Shown: one piece after another, positions 14,760-27,300 of the stretch | How positions within the stretch are numbered: position 1 is the stretch's first letter | Layout of the letters: each line of letters begins with the position of its first letter | NCBI GenBank assembly: GCA_025403435.1 | Contig: CM046341.1 | Span: 3,233,183-3,297,182, forward strand | Direction: 5' to 3' | Origin: Artocarpus heterophyllus | Taxonomy: Eukaryota > Streptophyta > Magnoliopsida > Rosales > Moraceae | DNA: 64,000 nt | The notes under the pieces: model-generated | What the model saw: only the letters and a program-made list of their open reading frames with translations | Databases searched by the model: none | Told to the model about the DNA's origin: nothing | Program-made: the position numbers and the translations under genes

Positions 14760-15552
14760 AAAATTTTTGTTCAACCTGATTTTTTTACAATATCTATCGT
14801 TATAAAATTTGAATTGTTACAATATTTTAGTTTGAATCGATGAAATAAACGTGATGAAAAGCGTCAAAAGAGTGAGTCCCATATGCCACCTAAGGGGGCT
14901 AGTCACAAACACAAAGCTAACGAACCTTCCTAGGTGCAAATGGCATGTCTTGTCACCCCTAGTAAGTAAAATCAAACAACTCACACTGTAAAACAAGGAA
15001 GATTTTGCCTCCTTTAACAACGACTATTTGATACAGTGTTTGATCTCATACTAATTAATTCTTACTTAAACCATTCACAAAAAACATTGATAAAATTATA
15101 TTCGTTATTGTCAAATTTCCTTCGAATTTCAAAATTTTTAAGGTCTTAAAATTCTTGGATGTACTTTTTTGGGACAAAATCTTAGAAAATTTTCAGTAAA
15201 TATTTGAAAAATATCAAGAAAGATATCAATTTTTGATGTAGATATCTGAAAAAAAATCATTTAAGATATTATTTGAGAAAATTACATATTATATCATATT
15301 TTTAAAAATTATGTTTATTTATATCCACACTACAAAATGTTTATATTATATTATTATTCATTTTACATATTAAATTATGTCAACATGTGTGAAATTTGTT
15401 TACCTAAATGAATATATTTAAAGTCCTTATGAAAATTGTTCACCTACAATTTTTTAATCCTCAAATATTAAAAAGAAAATTAAAGGGGGAAGAAGGTCTA
15501 ATTATTCAAATAATTTTGGCGCATCACCAAAAAGAAAAAGAAAAAAGACGGG

Positions 15553-15680
15553 AAAAATCATAATTACGGAAACCATAATGGAGGTATTCGTAAATTGGAA
15601 ATTTTCATGGGAATCGGGGGAAATCATAATTACTGAAACCATAAGGGGAGCTATTCGTAAATTGGAAATTTTCATGGGAG
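15553..15680. repeat. 66-bp tandem duplication upstream of TON2
   Basis: Two adjacent copies with a 66-bp offset each contain AAATCATAATTAC and ATTCGTAAATTGGAAATTTT. They lie about 200-320 bp upstream of the TON2 start codon, so in its promoter or 5' leader. Copies differ at a few positions. Confidence 0.9.
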
Positions 15681-15876
15681 TTCTATTTAATTCAAGCAAA
15701 ATCCATTACCGACTAATCGGAGGCTCACCAGCCACGACCAGACCAGAGAGGTTTCGAGAAGAGGTTGATCTGAACGCTCCGGTTTCTAGGGTTTTATTTC
15801 TTCGCATTTCGTAAAGACAAATTAGGGTTCCGAGTTATTCCGAGTCCATTAAGTTGGCGGACTAGGTGACTCGGCC

Positions 15877-18800
15877 ATGTACAGTGGTTCGAGCGATGGC
15901 GAAGGCCACGAAGTGGCGGCTGTGGCGGCGCAGAGGAAGATCCCGCCGGCGTCTTCCATGCCGTGGGTACGAAACCTCCGCAGATTCATTGGATCAGGCG
16001 TCGGACTCGGATCCGAGGCACTCATGGGTACGCTTCGAGAATTAAGCTAATTTTGTTTGTAAATATTGAATTTGGATAATTTTACTTGATAGTTTGTTAA
16101 TCTTTGGTGAAGTTGGTTAATCGGTGTTTTTAATTTCCGATGTCTGTTTGGACGCTGAGAAAATGCGACGGAAACTGAGGAAATGATAACATAAACTGTT
16201 TTTTGGACAATGCGTGCTGACCAAGATGCGCATTCGTGCGATTGTAGTGACAGTGTTTAAATTGAAATCATGTTGATTTTTAATTGTATGTTAAAGTTGC
16301 TTAATCAGCGTTTTACGTTCGATGTCTGTTTGGCTGCTGAGAAAATGCAGCTGAAAGATTATCTAAATTTGGAGTATTAAACTTGTAGAAACTGAGGAAA
16401 GGATAACATAATACTGTTTTGAGGACAAATAATGCGTTAGCTAGACATGTTTGGTTCTTGGATTGCAATGTCTTGCTTTGATTTCCTCAAGAAAGAAAGA
16501 CAGTGCATGGTGAATTTTGAGTGTTCGTCTTGTTTGTTAGCTGCATATTTGAGAATATATTCGGAATTTCAAGTAGAGTTAGGCTTGGTCATCTGGTTTT
16601 TTGTAGATTCTTAAGTGTGCATGCGCTTTTATCTTTAAGGGAAGCCAGTTTGTTTGAATGTTAGAGACTAGAAAATCTTGGTTTCTAGTTTCCATTTGAA
16701 GCACAATACACTACACTTGTCTCTCCTGCAAAACCTACTTAGTCTTGTTGCTTTTAATTATTGCTTAGAAATGTTAGTTGGGCATGTGTTGCAGATTTTA
16801 TCTCATATGTTTCTTAATGCACAATCTCACCTCTGTAGAGCTTGAAACAAAGAGAATCTTGCTTGATATTTTTAAAGAGAAGCAACAGAAAAGTGCTGAA
16901 GCGGGCATGATTCCAAGTTTCTATAGGAAGGCATGTATTACAATTGTTGACTCAAATCGAATTCCTAAGCTATTATTATATGGTGTGGATTTATAAGCTA
17001 AAGACTTGCTTTTATTCTTTTGAAAATTCAAAATTTATGTTTTCTTTTGTTTCAGAAACCTGAAGAAGGGTCTATCAGTAGCAAAGTCCAGCGGCTGGCA
17101 AAATGTCGGTTTTTAAAGGTATTGTTTGGTTTTGTTTCTCGCTTAATGTGCTTATTGTTGTTGTTGTTGTTTTTTTTTTTTTTTTTTTTTCAGAATGTGT
17201 TTGGGCTGATGCTTGTCATATGATATTCTTTCACTGTTTATGCAGAAGCAATCAGATCTTTTGCTAAATGCCGATGATCTGGATGTAATGTGGGTTTGCT
17301 TGAGGGAAAATTGCGTGATAGATGATGCAACTGGTGCAGAAAAGGCAAGTAACATATAGTTTATACTTTATCGTCTTGATCTGTTACTCTACAATACCCA
17401 ATGAGATTTTTTGAATTCAACCAACAAAGGATGTTTTCAGTTAAAGTAGGTATGTGTTGATACTGTGATACAAAGCAAAAGGAAAAAGAGGTAGTTACAA
17501 TGATTTTCAAAGATGCTACTCAATTCTATTATGTATTGCTGATTTCTTGATGTTTTGCTTCATAAATTTGTCTGCTGGAAAATGATGCTTGGTGGCATGT
17601 GCTTCATATCTTAAAATTTATTTACAATAGATATTTCACATCATAAATTTTTATTTTGTGATATAAATGACAATTTATTATATTGAACCATCTTAAAACA
17701 GACATTTCTGTAGTGATGTTAATGAGTTCTTTTCAATTCATGTTGCAGATGAATTATGAAGACTTTTGCCATATTCAATCTGTATGTACCGAGCAAATAG
17801 GCCCCAAATGCCGGCGTTTTTTCAGCCCTTCAAATTTTATGAAGTTCGAGAAAGATGAACAAGGAAGAATTGCCATTCTGCCATTTTACCTTTATGTGAT
17901 GCGAACGGTAGGCTCTTCAATAATTGACTTATTTCAGTTTTTCTTTTATTGAAGCTCCATGGCACTTGCTGTTGGTCTTTTACCAAAGTTCACAATCTGC
18001 TAGTTTGTCAGTTGTTTTTACATGGATTGGAGCTAACTAGACTTTTCTGTTCAGGTCTCCCTTACACAGGCTAGAATCGATATGAGTGAGATAGATGAGG
18101 ATTCTGACGGCTTCCTTCAGCCACATGTACTTACTTTTTTTTTAATTATTATTCCATCTTGTTAGTTCTCACTACTTATGTACATATTCAATAATTATTC
18201 CGTCCATTTTCAGGAAATGCAGCAGTACATACAGGGTCTTATACCTAATCTGGCACAGCTACGTGATATGCCTCCAGCCTTTAATGGAACATATTGCCGT
18301 ATAGCTGCACGGAAGTTCTTCTTCTTTTGCGATCCTCAGAGACGAGGTTCGGTTGTTATTTCATTAGAAGAAGGGAAAATACCTTAAAGGTCATTTGTGC
18401 TTAGTCAATTTACCACATTTGTCCCTCTTATTATACACATATCTGAAGTATGCTTTGTGTTTTGGAAACATTCTAAAAGTCTCCTTTTGACCAGTTAAAT
18501 TTGAACCAAGACTACCCTTGTGAGATATAGTTAGTATTTTATAGTCCTGTACGAATAAGTAAATTCCATATTCTTTTATCTGTTGGTTATGCTTGAATTC
18601 TTAATTGTTAGCTGCAATTTATTTTTCCCCCTTGAAGCATTAAGCTCTGCTTAATCCTTATAATTGTTTTGTTTGTCTTGCCATTAATAGAATTTTTCCG
18701 TCTTTAACACTTATAGTTCTTCATAAAATAATATTATATGACATTTTGGATTTAAACATTCATGGTAAGAAAAACAAGTAGCAAGATTTATCTTTCAAAG

Positions 18801-20703
18801 CGGCCGTTGGAATTTAGTTATGTTCGGCTTTTGTTTTACATCTGCTTGTTACAGCACTTGACAGTTAGCCCTGCTTACAGGAAAAGCTTGTATAAAGAAA
18901 GTGTTGTTAAGTAACTGCCTACAGGAACTGATGGAACTGCACCAGGTAGTTGTTCTTGTGACCAAGCACATAGTAATCTTTTGTACAAGCAAAAAAAGAA
19001 AAAGTAATCTTTCATGTTGCATTTTCTATTTTAATTTTTGAGTGCTTGAAAGTCTTTGTGCTGAATTGCATTTAGCCGTACTTTTGTTGTTTTTTTTTTG
19101 GTCAAACCGTAATTTTGGCTGTAATGTTGATTTGATGCTCCTAATACAGGAAAGTGAAGAAGAAGTCACTGATACTGAACAAGCAGAAAACTGGTTCTCA
19201 TTGACATCTGCACAGCGCATCTGTGGTGGGTACAATTAACATCGTTAGTTTGATTGCATGTCTCCGGGTTCCATTTCTGTTATCATGGCCTGTTTTTGTA
19301 ATTATCTTATCTTTTTATATCCTTGATATGTTTATGCTGCCTTTTAAGTTCGATGTTTTGCGTTTTATTCAAAAAGTTTAATTTGGCTATTAGTGGTTTT
19401 GTATGATTAACTCCAAACTTCGTTCTGCAGACATGTTTCTTGCTCTTGCTAAAGATGTGAACGGAGGCTCTGGAACATTGAGCAAGCAGGCACTCCGAGA
19501 ATATGCAGATGGGACACTGACAGACATTTTCATTGAGAGAGGTATGCTTAAATTACCCTCTAGAGATGCTGGACCATGTTGGGGTCTGTCTTGGTCTGTG
19601 TGCCTAATGGAACTGCTGCTTGAATCTCTACTGAATTAATGCTTCAAACTTTTGAAACTTCTGTATTCCACATAATGTATTTCTAGGAGCTGCTGCTCCT
19701 TATGTGTTTGAATGCATTATTAGTTTCTCGTATGTCTTATTCATTCTTTCCTTTCATTGTGCTTCCGATAGTTTTTGATGAACATGTTGGACGCGGCAGA
19801 GGTGGTGGGGGCAATGCAAGGGAGATGGACTTCGATGGCTTTCTAGACTTCGTCCTTGCATTAGAAAATAAAGATACACCAGAAGGCTTAATGTATTTGT
19901 TTCGATGTCTTGATCTTCAAGGAAGAGGGTACCTTACAACTGCAGATATTCACACTCTTTTCAGGTAAACAGTGTATATTGCATTAAACTGTTAGACAGG
20001 GTAGCATCTCAGGTTCTCTAGTTTATTTATGTCGTTTGCTGGATTGCTCAAGTAGTCTTTAAAGAGGTGTTCGGAGACCAAATGGATTTAAGTGCAAATA
20101 TGGAAGCAGAGAAGGGGAACATCCAATAGTTGAGATGTCACCTGATACGACCTTCCTACAGAGAACCTCTGCTTTTTTCCTACTTGTAGCACTTGAGCAA
20201 GTTCTACGAGTCTCAAATTGCCAGAGATATGAATTCCGTTTTTATATATAGAACTTGTTACTTACAATTTAGCGAGTAATAACATACAGCGTGAAAACTT
20301 TAGGCATGAATGTCATGAATATATCTGTCAAAATTCTGTGGTATTTGTGACACGGAAAGGACTATTTTATCTCAAATTGGTCACTTTTTTTTGTTGTGTG
20401 TATGGTTTTCCCCTTGTACTAATATTTCTTTGTACTTAAAGAAAATTTATTTTCTTGTTAAACAGAGACGTGCATCAAAAATGGATCGACGGTGGTAACT
20501 ATGAACTGTGCATCGAGGATGTAAGGGATGAAATATGGGATATGGTAAAGGCCGCCGATCCGCTGAAAATTACATTGGCCGATTTATTAGCTTGCAAACA
20601 AGGTGGTACGGTAGCCAGCATGCTCATAGATGTGCGTGGTTTCTGGGCACATGACAATAGGGAAAATCTTCTACAAGAGGAGGAAGAGCCTGAAGAAGAG
20701 TGA
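15877..20703 (+). CDS. TON2: TONNEAU2/FASS, PP2A B''-type regulatory subunit
   Basis: The product matches plant TON2/FASS along its whole length. TON2 is the B'' regulatory subunit of protein phosphatase 2A in the TON1-TRM-PP2A complex, which organises cortical microtubules and the preprophase band. Twelve exons join in frame to a 483-residue product, close to the roughly 480 residues of Arabidopsis TON2: 15877-16027, 16839-16930, 17056-17118, 17246-17344, 17749-17907, 18055-18126, 18214-18346, 18881-18945, 19150-19225, 19431-19541, 19772-19964, 20466-20703. The start is the first ATG (MYSGSSDGE), where TON2 proteins begin. EF-hand-like acidic loops occur near residues 197-208 (EDSDGF) and 388-399 (DLQGRGY), as expected for B'' subunits. 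The C-terminus is acidic. Introns 2 and 4 begin with GC rather than GT; the nearby GT alternatives break the frame. No lesion is seen. The gene converges on the dead RING gene. Confidence 0.97.
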
Positions 20704-21816
20704 TGATGCTGAACTCTTTCCTTTACTAACATGACTGGTTTTCTGAATCTGCGGAGTGCGGTTCAAAAACAGAAATTGATTGTCTGTTATTGAGTTGTAT
20801 TATCGTGTATGTTGAAGTGATGTGCAAAAAAAATAATAGGCTGAAAAGTTGAACAATACTAGTTTGTAGCAATCAAGTGAAATTGGTGATTGATTTGCGG
20901 TTGAGAGTTATTGAAAGTAGTAAATTCTTTAGACCTGGCTTCTATCTTTTCTCATTCATTCTTATAAGTCTACAATTGGGTTGAGGCCACGTTCACTTTA
21001 CGTTAATGGAAGGAAGATTATTTCCTTTTTTCCGCCTATTCATTCTTTCAAAATGAGAGAAAAATGTCAAATAAGTATCAAATTGTCATCAATTGCACTT
21101 TCTAACAGGTATACACTTTTAAAAGCAAAACACTGTTGTCATTCTGATTCTTTTCTTTTCAAATCCATTACTCTTCCTACTGCATTCCATCATGGTTTCT
21201 TTTCAAAACCATCATCTTTCCCTGTTTCTTTCACCTTGAACTCGATTGTTGGTCAGATCTTGCTGGGTATTCCCACTTTGCTTGAATGGCGCCTTTCGGA
21301 TTGGGCCAACCCCTACATTACGAGTGAATGCATTTGGTCTTCCCTTATCATGCCAAAGTGCATATTTACAAGTAATAAAGTGTTTGGCTGGGCTTTGCTC
21401 TTGTCATGAGACCATCCGTTGCTCTTCTCCAAAAGGCCTTCCCCATTTCCATTGGTTCCCATTTGCTCTTTCAAATCTTGGAACGTTGACTGCCGAGAAC
21501 CTCCTTTAATCCCTAAACCAGCAAAGCTGATTTTGACATTACAAGCAGATTATCCTGCAAAGTATTCTCCATTCCAATAGATGATCTTCGTTATATTTGT
21601 AGTCGTATACATAGAACCCATAAAAAAAAAAAAACCTCCAATTGGGTCGTGATTCCTATAAGTTTCGGTGAGATAAAGTTATCAACATCTGATTTCCCGG
21701 TAAATTCACGTTCCCTTGAAAAAGGGCTCCGTAGAGCTTAAATTTCAATCAAATAAAGAGCCCTGTTTTCTAAAGCCTTTTTAGCACTTGAAATGGTGCT
21801 GCTCCAGGTATCCAAA
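20704..21816. other. Convergent intergenic region (3' ends of TON2 and the RING pseudogene)
   Basis: This holds the TON2 3' region and, on the other strand, the downstream region of the RING pseudogene. An open frame at 20981-21409 (+) has no recognisable domain, and its surroundings look like old MITE-like DNA. I do not call a gene. Confidence 0.5.
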
Positions 21817-21954
21817 CTACTCGTCTATGTGTTCAACCACGGCATCATATGTTTCCATGGTAAATGAACTCTCTGCAAAACATCTGTGGCACAAAAAAAG
21901 TCCTAGTAAGTAAACAAATGGTCAACAGAATCAACGAAACAAAACAAAATTATA

Positions 21955-22072
21955 GGGTGTTTGGTAGAACGGTTCGTACTTAAAAATTGAGTTCAAACAT
22001 TGTAGCATGTGAAAGCTTTACATTGTGAACGATTTAAACTCATGAGTTTGCACCGTTTTGCCAAACACTCTA
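21955..22072. mobile_element. Tourist-like MITE in the last intron of the RING pseudogene
   Basis: Ends read TAGGGTGTTTGG and, inverted, TAGAGTGTTTGG, continuing as a TIR of about 23 bp with few mismatches. TTA flanks both ends, a 3-bp duplication typical of PIF/Harbinger (Tourist) elements. The interior contains TTGTAGCATGTGAAAGCTTT, related to the family motif seen at 6.9, 8.0, 8.7 and 52.0 kb. Confidence 0.75.
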
Positions 22073-23593
22073 TTAGTCTTGAAATTGTGGTTCATCAAAG
22101 AATAAAAAGAAGCAAATGAGAATGATGAAACATCTGAATAGTAATAAAACTGCAATTGCACCTATGAGATACCTTATTACAGCCAATACTCAAAATAGAC
22201 ATAGCAGGAGGTTGGATTGGTTCACCAACACCTGCATGTGCCCAAAATCAAAAGCTTCCCTACTGTTTTAATCATATACTTCATATGCTTGTCAGTTTCT
22301 AAATCTTTATTTCAGTTTCACCACTCTCCTTATGACCTTGTACGACCAAAGATAACAACCAATGCATGTTAGTATGTTACTCATCTAGGCAATCAAACTT
22401 CTTGCAACTCTTTCAATAAATGAGAGCACAAGACAGCTTCAAATAGCTGTAAATTCAAAGTACGGTCATACAAACACGAGCTGAATACTCTTAAAGCATC
22501 AAGCTTTCAAGGCCAGCAAGGTTCATATGCACTCAATTCAATTTTACCTCAATTCATGCCAAAACAAGTCGGTTTTGTCGACCAGAAAAGCATGTAATTC
22601 TGCCAGGAACTCATCTCCCAGATCAGGCTGTCCAGAAGAGAACTGAACCTTCTTTTCAAAGGGTTGCAATGTAAAGTGAAGTCGCCACATGAACAATCAC
22701 AGATGGATCCGGGTCCCCAAGCACAGCTTGTAGCTCCCTTCGAACCCATGGTTCTATTCTCCTCAATATCCTCCCTCACACCACTATTTCCCGATATATT
22801 CTAATATTTCAAAGACGAGATTTTGAACATAAAACCTATAAAGTGAATATATGCATATCTATGTATGTATTAACATGTAGAATTATAACTTTTTGTGCTC
22901 AAAGAATTTGTACATGTCTGTTTTAACTATCAAGCAATTTCAACAAGCAATGTCACATGTGCTCAAACAAATGTGAATCTGTGTATAAATATTATACATG
23001 AATATTCGTCTATGAACACAATATAAAAAAACTGCTTCACATTAGTAATAATTTTCAGAGAAAAATGGAAACAACATCTTCTTTGTCCTCTGAGTTCTAT
23101 GGTTGTTGTCACGTTTTCTTTGAAAGTAAGTAATACCTGCTCGAGACAGTCCATTGATGTCAAAGGGACAGCTTTCAATCGTCGCTCGTATATGCTGAAA
23201 CCAAAACAAAAAGCAAAATTAAAAAAAAAAAAAATCAACAACAACAAAAAGAACAAATTGCGAAATTAGCGACCGCCTCTCTCAGATTAAGCATGCGAAG
23301 AAAAATTGAATTCGAAGACAAACCTCGCACGCCATTGAAGTTTTCTCTGAGCAATGACACCTGCGCCGACAGATCCCAGCCGTCCAAACGACCGCCACCA
23401 CGGCACCGGCGTCGTTCACCGCCGAGCAGAATTTATCGCGATCCTAAAAGAAATAATTACCAAAAAAAAAAGTTCGAGATTGTAATTCCGACAAAGCCCA
23501 AGGACCAGAAGCTAAATATCGAAAAAGAAAAAGGTCGTACCTTCGAGGACGATTTTCTGCTTCGAGGCGGAAGTTTCTAGAACTTGTTGGTTT

Positions 23594-23951
23594 CAGAGGA
23601 GGTAGGCGATGTCGGTGGAACTTTCCAGAAGAGAACCTGATGCGGGAGAACCAAGAGTCGAAATCGGAGTTGCAGACAGGGCACTTTCTGTTGAGTCACG
23701 TGGTTTTTTTTTTTTTTTACTATGTTTATTTAAGTTATAAAGTCAACTATTTAGTGTCTTACGATTTCGACTCAGAGGAGGTAGGTGATGTCGGTGGAAC
23801 TTTCCAGAAGAGAACCTGATGCGGGAGAACCAAGAGTCGAAATCGGAGTTGCAGACAGGGCACTTTCTGTTGAGTCACGTGGTTTTTTTTTTTTTTTACT
23901 ATGTTTATTTAAGTTATAAAGTCAGCTATTTAGTGCCCTAGAATATAAAAA
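23594..23951. repeat. 179-bp tandem duplication across the exon-LTR junction
   Basis: A unit starting CAGAGGAGGTAGG occurs at 23594 and 23773 (offset 179 bp). Each copy contains the end of the RING exon (95 bp) followed by the first bases of the copia 5' LTR (TGTTGAGTCACGTGG, at 23689 and 23868). The copies are nearly identical and are separated by filler of about 13 bp (TTACGATTTCGAC). The duplication must postdate the insertion. Confidence 0.95.
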
Positions 23952-24177
23952 TTTGTCATTAGTATTTAGTTTGTTTTTAATGATACAAAATATGATTTTG
24001 TGTTTGTCAAATCAGTAGGAGGTTTGTTTCTACACATTGATGTAGTGGATGTATTTTTCTTATTTTATGTTATTATCCGTTAGGTATTAACTTTATATAA
24101 AGAGCATCTAGTTGCAAGCTTTCTGTTTTATTTTCAAGAAATAAAAACAGTTCATTTCGTGTATGTTCTTTTTTTTT
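23868..24177 (+). repeat. Copia 5' LTR
   Basis: It starts TGTTGAGTCACGTGG and aligns along its length with the 3' LTR at 28552. It contains a TATATAAAG-type signal near 24096 and an AAATAAAA-type signal near 24141. A truncated extra copy of its first bases lies at 23689-23759 because of the junction duplication. A T-run replaces the TCTTTTTAG of the 3' LTR. Confidence 0.9.
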
Positions 24178-24189
24178 GGCATCAGAGCC
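24177..24189 (+). other. Degenerate primer binding site (initiator tRNA-Met type)
   Basis: TGGCATCAGAGCC follows the 5' LTR directly and differs by one base from the TGGTATCAGAGC site usual in plant copia and gypsy elements. Confidence 0.8.
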
Positions 24190-24374
24190 ATACTTAGTAA
24201 GTGAGTGGAGTAATCTACACAGCACCTGTTGCGATTTTTTTATAAAAAAAAGGAGGGAAAGGTTGAGAGAGTGAAACACGTGAGGTCAGGAGAGTGAAAG
24301 TAACATAGAGTTGGTAGCTGTAGCTCTTTTTCTATTTCACTCTTTTTTCTTTGCAGCAGTAGCAATAAAGAACA

Positions 24375-27300
24375 ATGGCCTCTGAAAATTTTGTGTAGCC
24401 AGCCATTCCTCGCTTTGATGGTCACTACGATCATTGGAGCATGCTGATAGAGAATTTCTTGAGATCCAAGGAGTATTGGCATGTTGTTGAATCTTGAGTA
24501 GCAGAACCAACGGTTGGAGTTGTGTTGACAGATGCACAAAAAGCAGATTTGGATGCATTGAAGCTCAAGGATCTCAAGGCCAAGAAGTATCTTTTTCAAG
24601 CTATTGATCGATCAAACTTGGAGACTATTCTTTGCAAAGACACCTCCAAGCACATTTTGGATGCAATGAAGAAAAAGTATCAAGGGAATGCAAAGGCAAA
24701 GCGCGTACAGCTTCAAGGACTTCGGACTGAGTTTGAGAACTTGCACATGAAAATCGGCAAATCCGTTACTGATTGCTTGTCAAGAACAATGATAATTGCT
24801 AACAAGATGTGGATCCATGGCGAGAAGATGGAGGATGTCACTATCATCAAGAAGATTCTTCGATCAATGACACCAAAATTTAATTTCGTTGTTTGTTCAA
24901 TAGAAGAATCTAAAGATATTGATACACTTTCAATTGATGAGTTGCAGAGTTCTTTGCTAGTTCATGAGCAAAAAATTGTCCAACAAGATAAAGAAGAACA
25001 AGCGTTGAAGGCCGCAGCCAATCTAAAAGGTCCTGGTCGTGGGAAAGGGAGATGGAAGGACAAAGAAACACACCAAAAATCAGATGAGAATCATGCTGCT
25101 AATTCCAAATGGAAAGCAAAAGGTCGTGACAATAACCATTCAAATGGTTACAAACCAAATAGACAAATCAAATGTTGACTGTTATAGGTGTCACAGGTAT
25201 GGCCATTACAAGTCTGAATGTAGAACCAATCTCAACAAAAATCGTGGTATGAAATCAAATTTTGCAGAGGAAGAGGAAGAAGTTTCTCTCTTGATGGCTT
25301 GTCATGCAAAGGAAGAAGTCCACCAAAACTTGTGGTATTTAGATACCGGCTGCAACAACCATATGTGTGGAGACAAGTCAATGTTTTCAGAGTTGGACAA
25401 TCATTTTGCAATACTGTAACCTTTGGCGACAACTCTAAAGTTTTTGTCATGGGTCAAAGAAGTGTAAAAATCCACACCAAAGAAAACTCCAATCAGATTA
25501 TTTCTAGGGCCCGTTTGTTTCGTGGTTCGAATCACGGTTCAAATCATTTTGCTACAGTATTTTCTCTCACAAAAATTTAAATCTTCATTCAAATACTCTA
25601 TTTAAATATTCGAACCAAACGGGCCCCTAATGTTTTCTTTGTTCCAGATCTAAAAAACAACTTGCTAAGTGTTGGGCAGCTCCAAGAAAAGGGATATGAG
25701 ATTCTTATCAAAGATGGAGTTTGTCGCATACAAGATGAAAAATTGGGCTTAATTGCTCAAGACAACATGACAACAAACCGGATGTTTCCACTGTATCTCG
25801 ATGACACCACTCAATCATGTTTCTCTGTAACATTGAAGGACGAAGCATGGCTATGGCATTTTTCGCTACGGACATCTAAAATTTGGTGGTCTAAAAACGT
25901 TGCAGCAGAAGAACATGGTGATGGGTCTTCCACAAATTCAGAGTCCTTCTCAAATGTGTGAAGAATGTGTTGTTGGCAAACAACATCGAGACCATTTTCC
26001 GAAGGGAAAATCATGGAGAGCAAGAAGGTGTTGGAGCTGGTTCACTCCGATATTTATGGTCCCATTAATCCAACATCAAACGGTGGCAAACATTATTTTA
26101 TAACGTTCATTGATGATTATAGTCGGAAAACTTGGGTTTATTTTTTACAGGAAAAATCTAAAGCCTTTTCAGCTTTCAAACACTTCAAGACGCTAGTCGA
26201 GAAAGAAGCAGGCATGCCCATAAAGACTATTCGCAACGATCGTGGTGGAGAATATAACTCACAAGAATTTATAAATTTTTGTGAGGAGCATGGGATTCAG
26301 AAGCAGCTTACTACAGCTTATACCCCACAACAAAATGGCAGTTTCGGAGAGAAAGAACCATACAATCTTGAATATGGTGCGGACCATTTTAGCAAGAAGC
26401 GGTATCCCAAAAAGATTTTGGCCTGAAGCTGTCAATTGGAGCATTCATGTACTAAACAGAAGTCCTACGTTTGTTATTCAAAACGTAACGCCTGAAGGAG
26501 CTTGGAATGGACAAAGACCAAGTGTCTATCACTTCAGAATCTTTGGTTGCATTGCATATGCCCATATTCCAGATCAGAAAAGAAGAAAGCTTGATGACAA
26601 AGGATAAAAATGCATTTTTCTTAGTGCTAGTGAGCAGTCAAAAGCGTACAAATTGTACAATCCTATCACCAAAAAAATTGTCATTAGTCGTGATGTGATT
26701 TTTAATGAAGGGCGGTTCTGGATTTGGGATGAAAACAATGCTGAACAACAAATAAAAGCTGATTTTGATGGAGAAAATGGAGAAGAAATGCAGCAACCTT
26801 TGGAGAATGCAGAACCTGTAAAAAATGAGCAACAAACAGCAGTCAATCAACATATTTCAACCTTCGAAGCAGAAGATGATCATCGACCTCGACGAGTTAG
26901 AAGAAGACCAGCTTGGATAACTGATTATGAGGTAACTAGGATTGATCAAACTGAAGACCCACTTACACATTTTGCTCTATTTTCATATTGTGATCTAGTA
27001 GCTTTCGAAGATGCCATTAAAGAACCAAAGTGGCGGAAGGCGATGGATGTTGAAATCGTAGCTATTGAAAGAAATAATACTTGGGAACTGACAGAGCTTC
27101 CAATAGGGCAAAAGACCATTGGTGTGAAGTGGGTGTAAAAGACGAAGCTGAAGGAGAATGGTGAAGTTGACAAGTTCAAGGCGCGTTTGGTAGCAAAAGG
27201 CTATAAACAAGAATTCGGCATCGATTATAAGGAAGTTTTTGCTCCGGTTGCGAGACATGGCACAATCAGATTGGTGATTGCCTTGGCTGTGCAAAATTCA

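Noticed and set aside
20981..21409. 142-codon open frame (+)
   Set aside because: No domain, no splice context, odd composition; lies in the 3' intergenic region and overlaps MITE-like sequence.
23293..23580. Arg/Pro-rich 95-codon frame (+)
   Set aside because: It is the antisense of RING pseudogene exons and introns on the minus strand.
24240..24599. 119-codon minus-strand frame
   Set aside because: Antisense of the copia gag start.
25523..25540. tRNA-like box B words (GGTTCGAATC, GGTTCAAATC)
   Set aside because: They are part of the MITE ends; no box A or cloverleaf is present.
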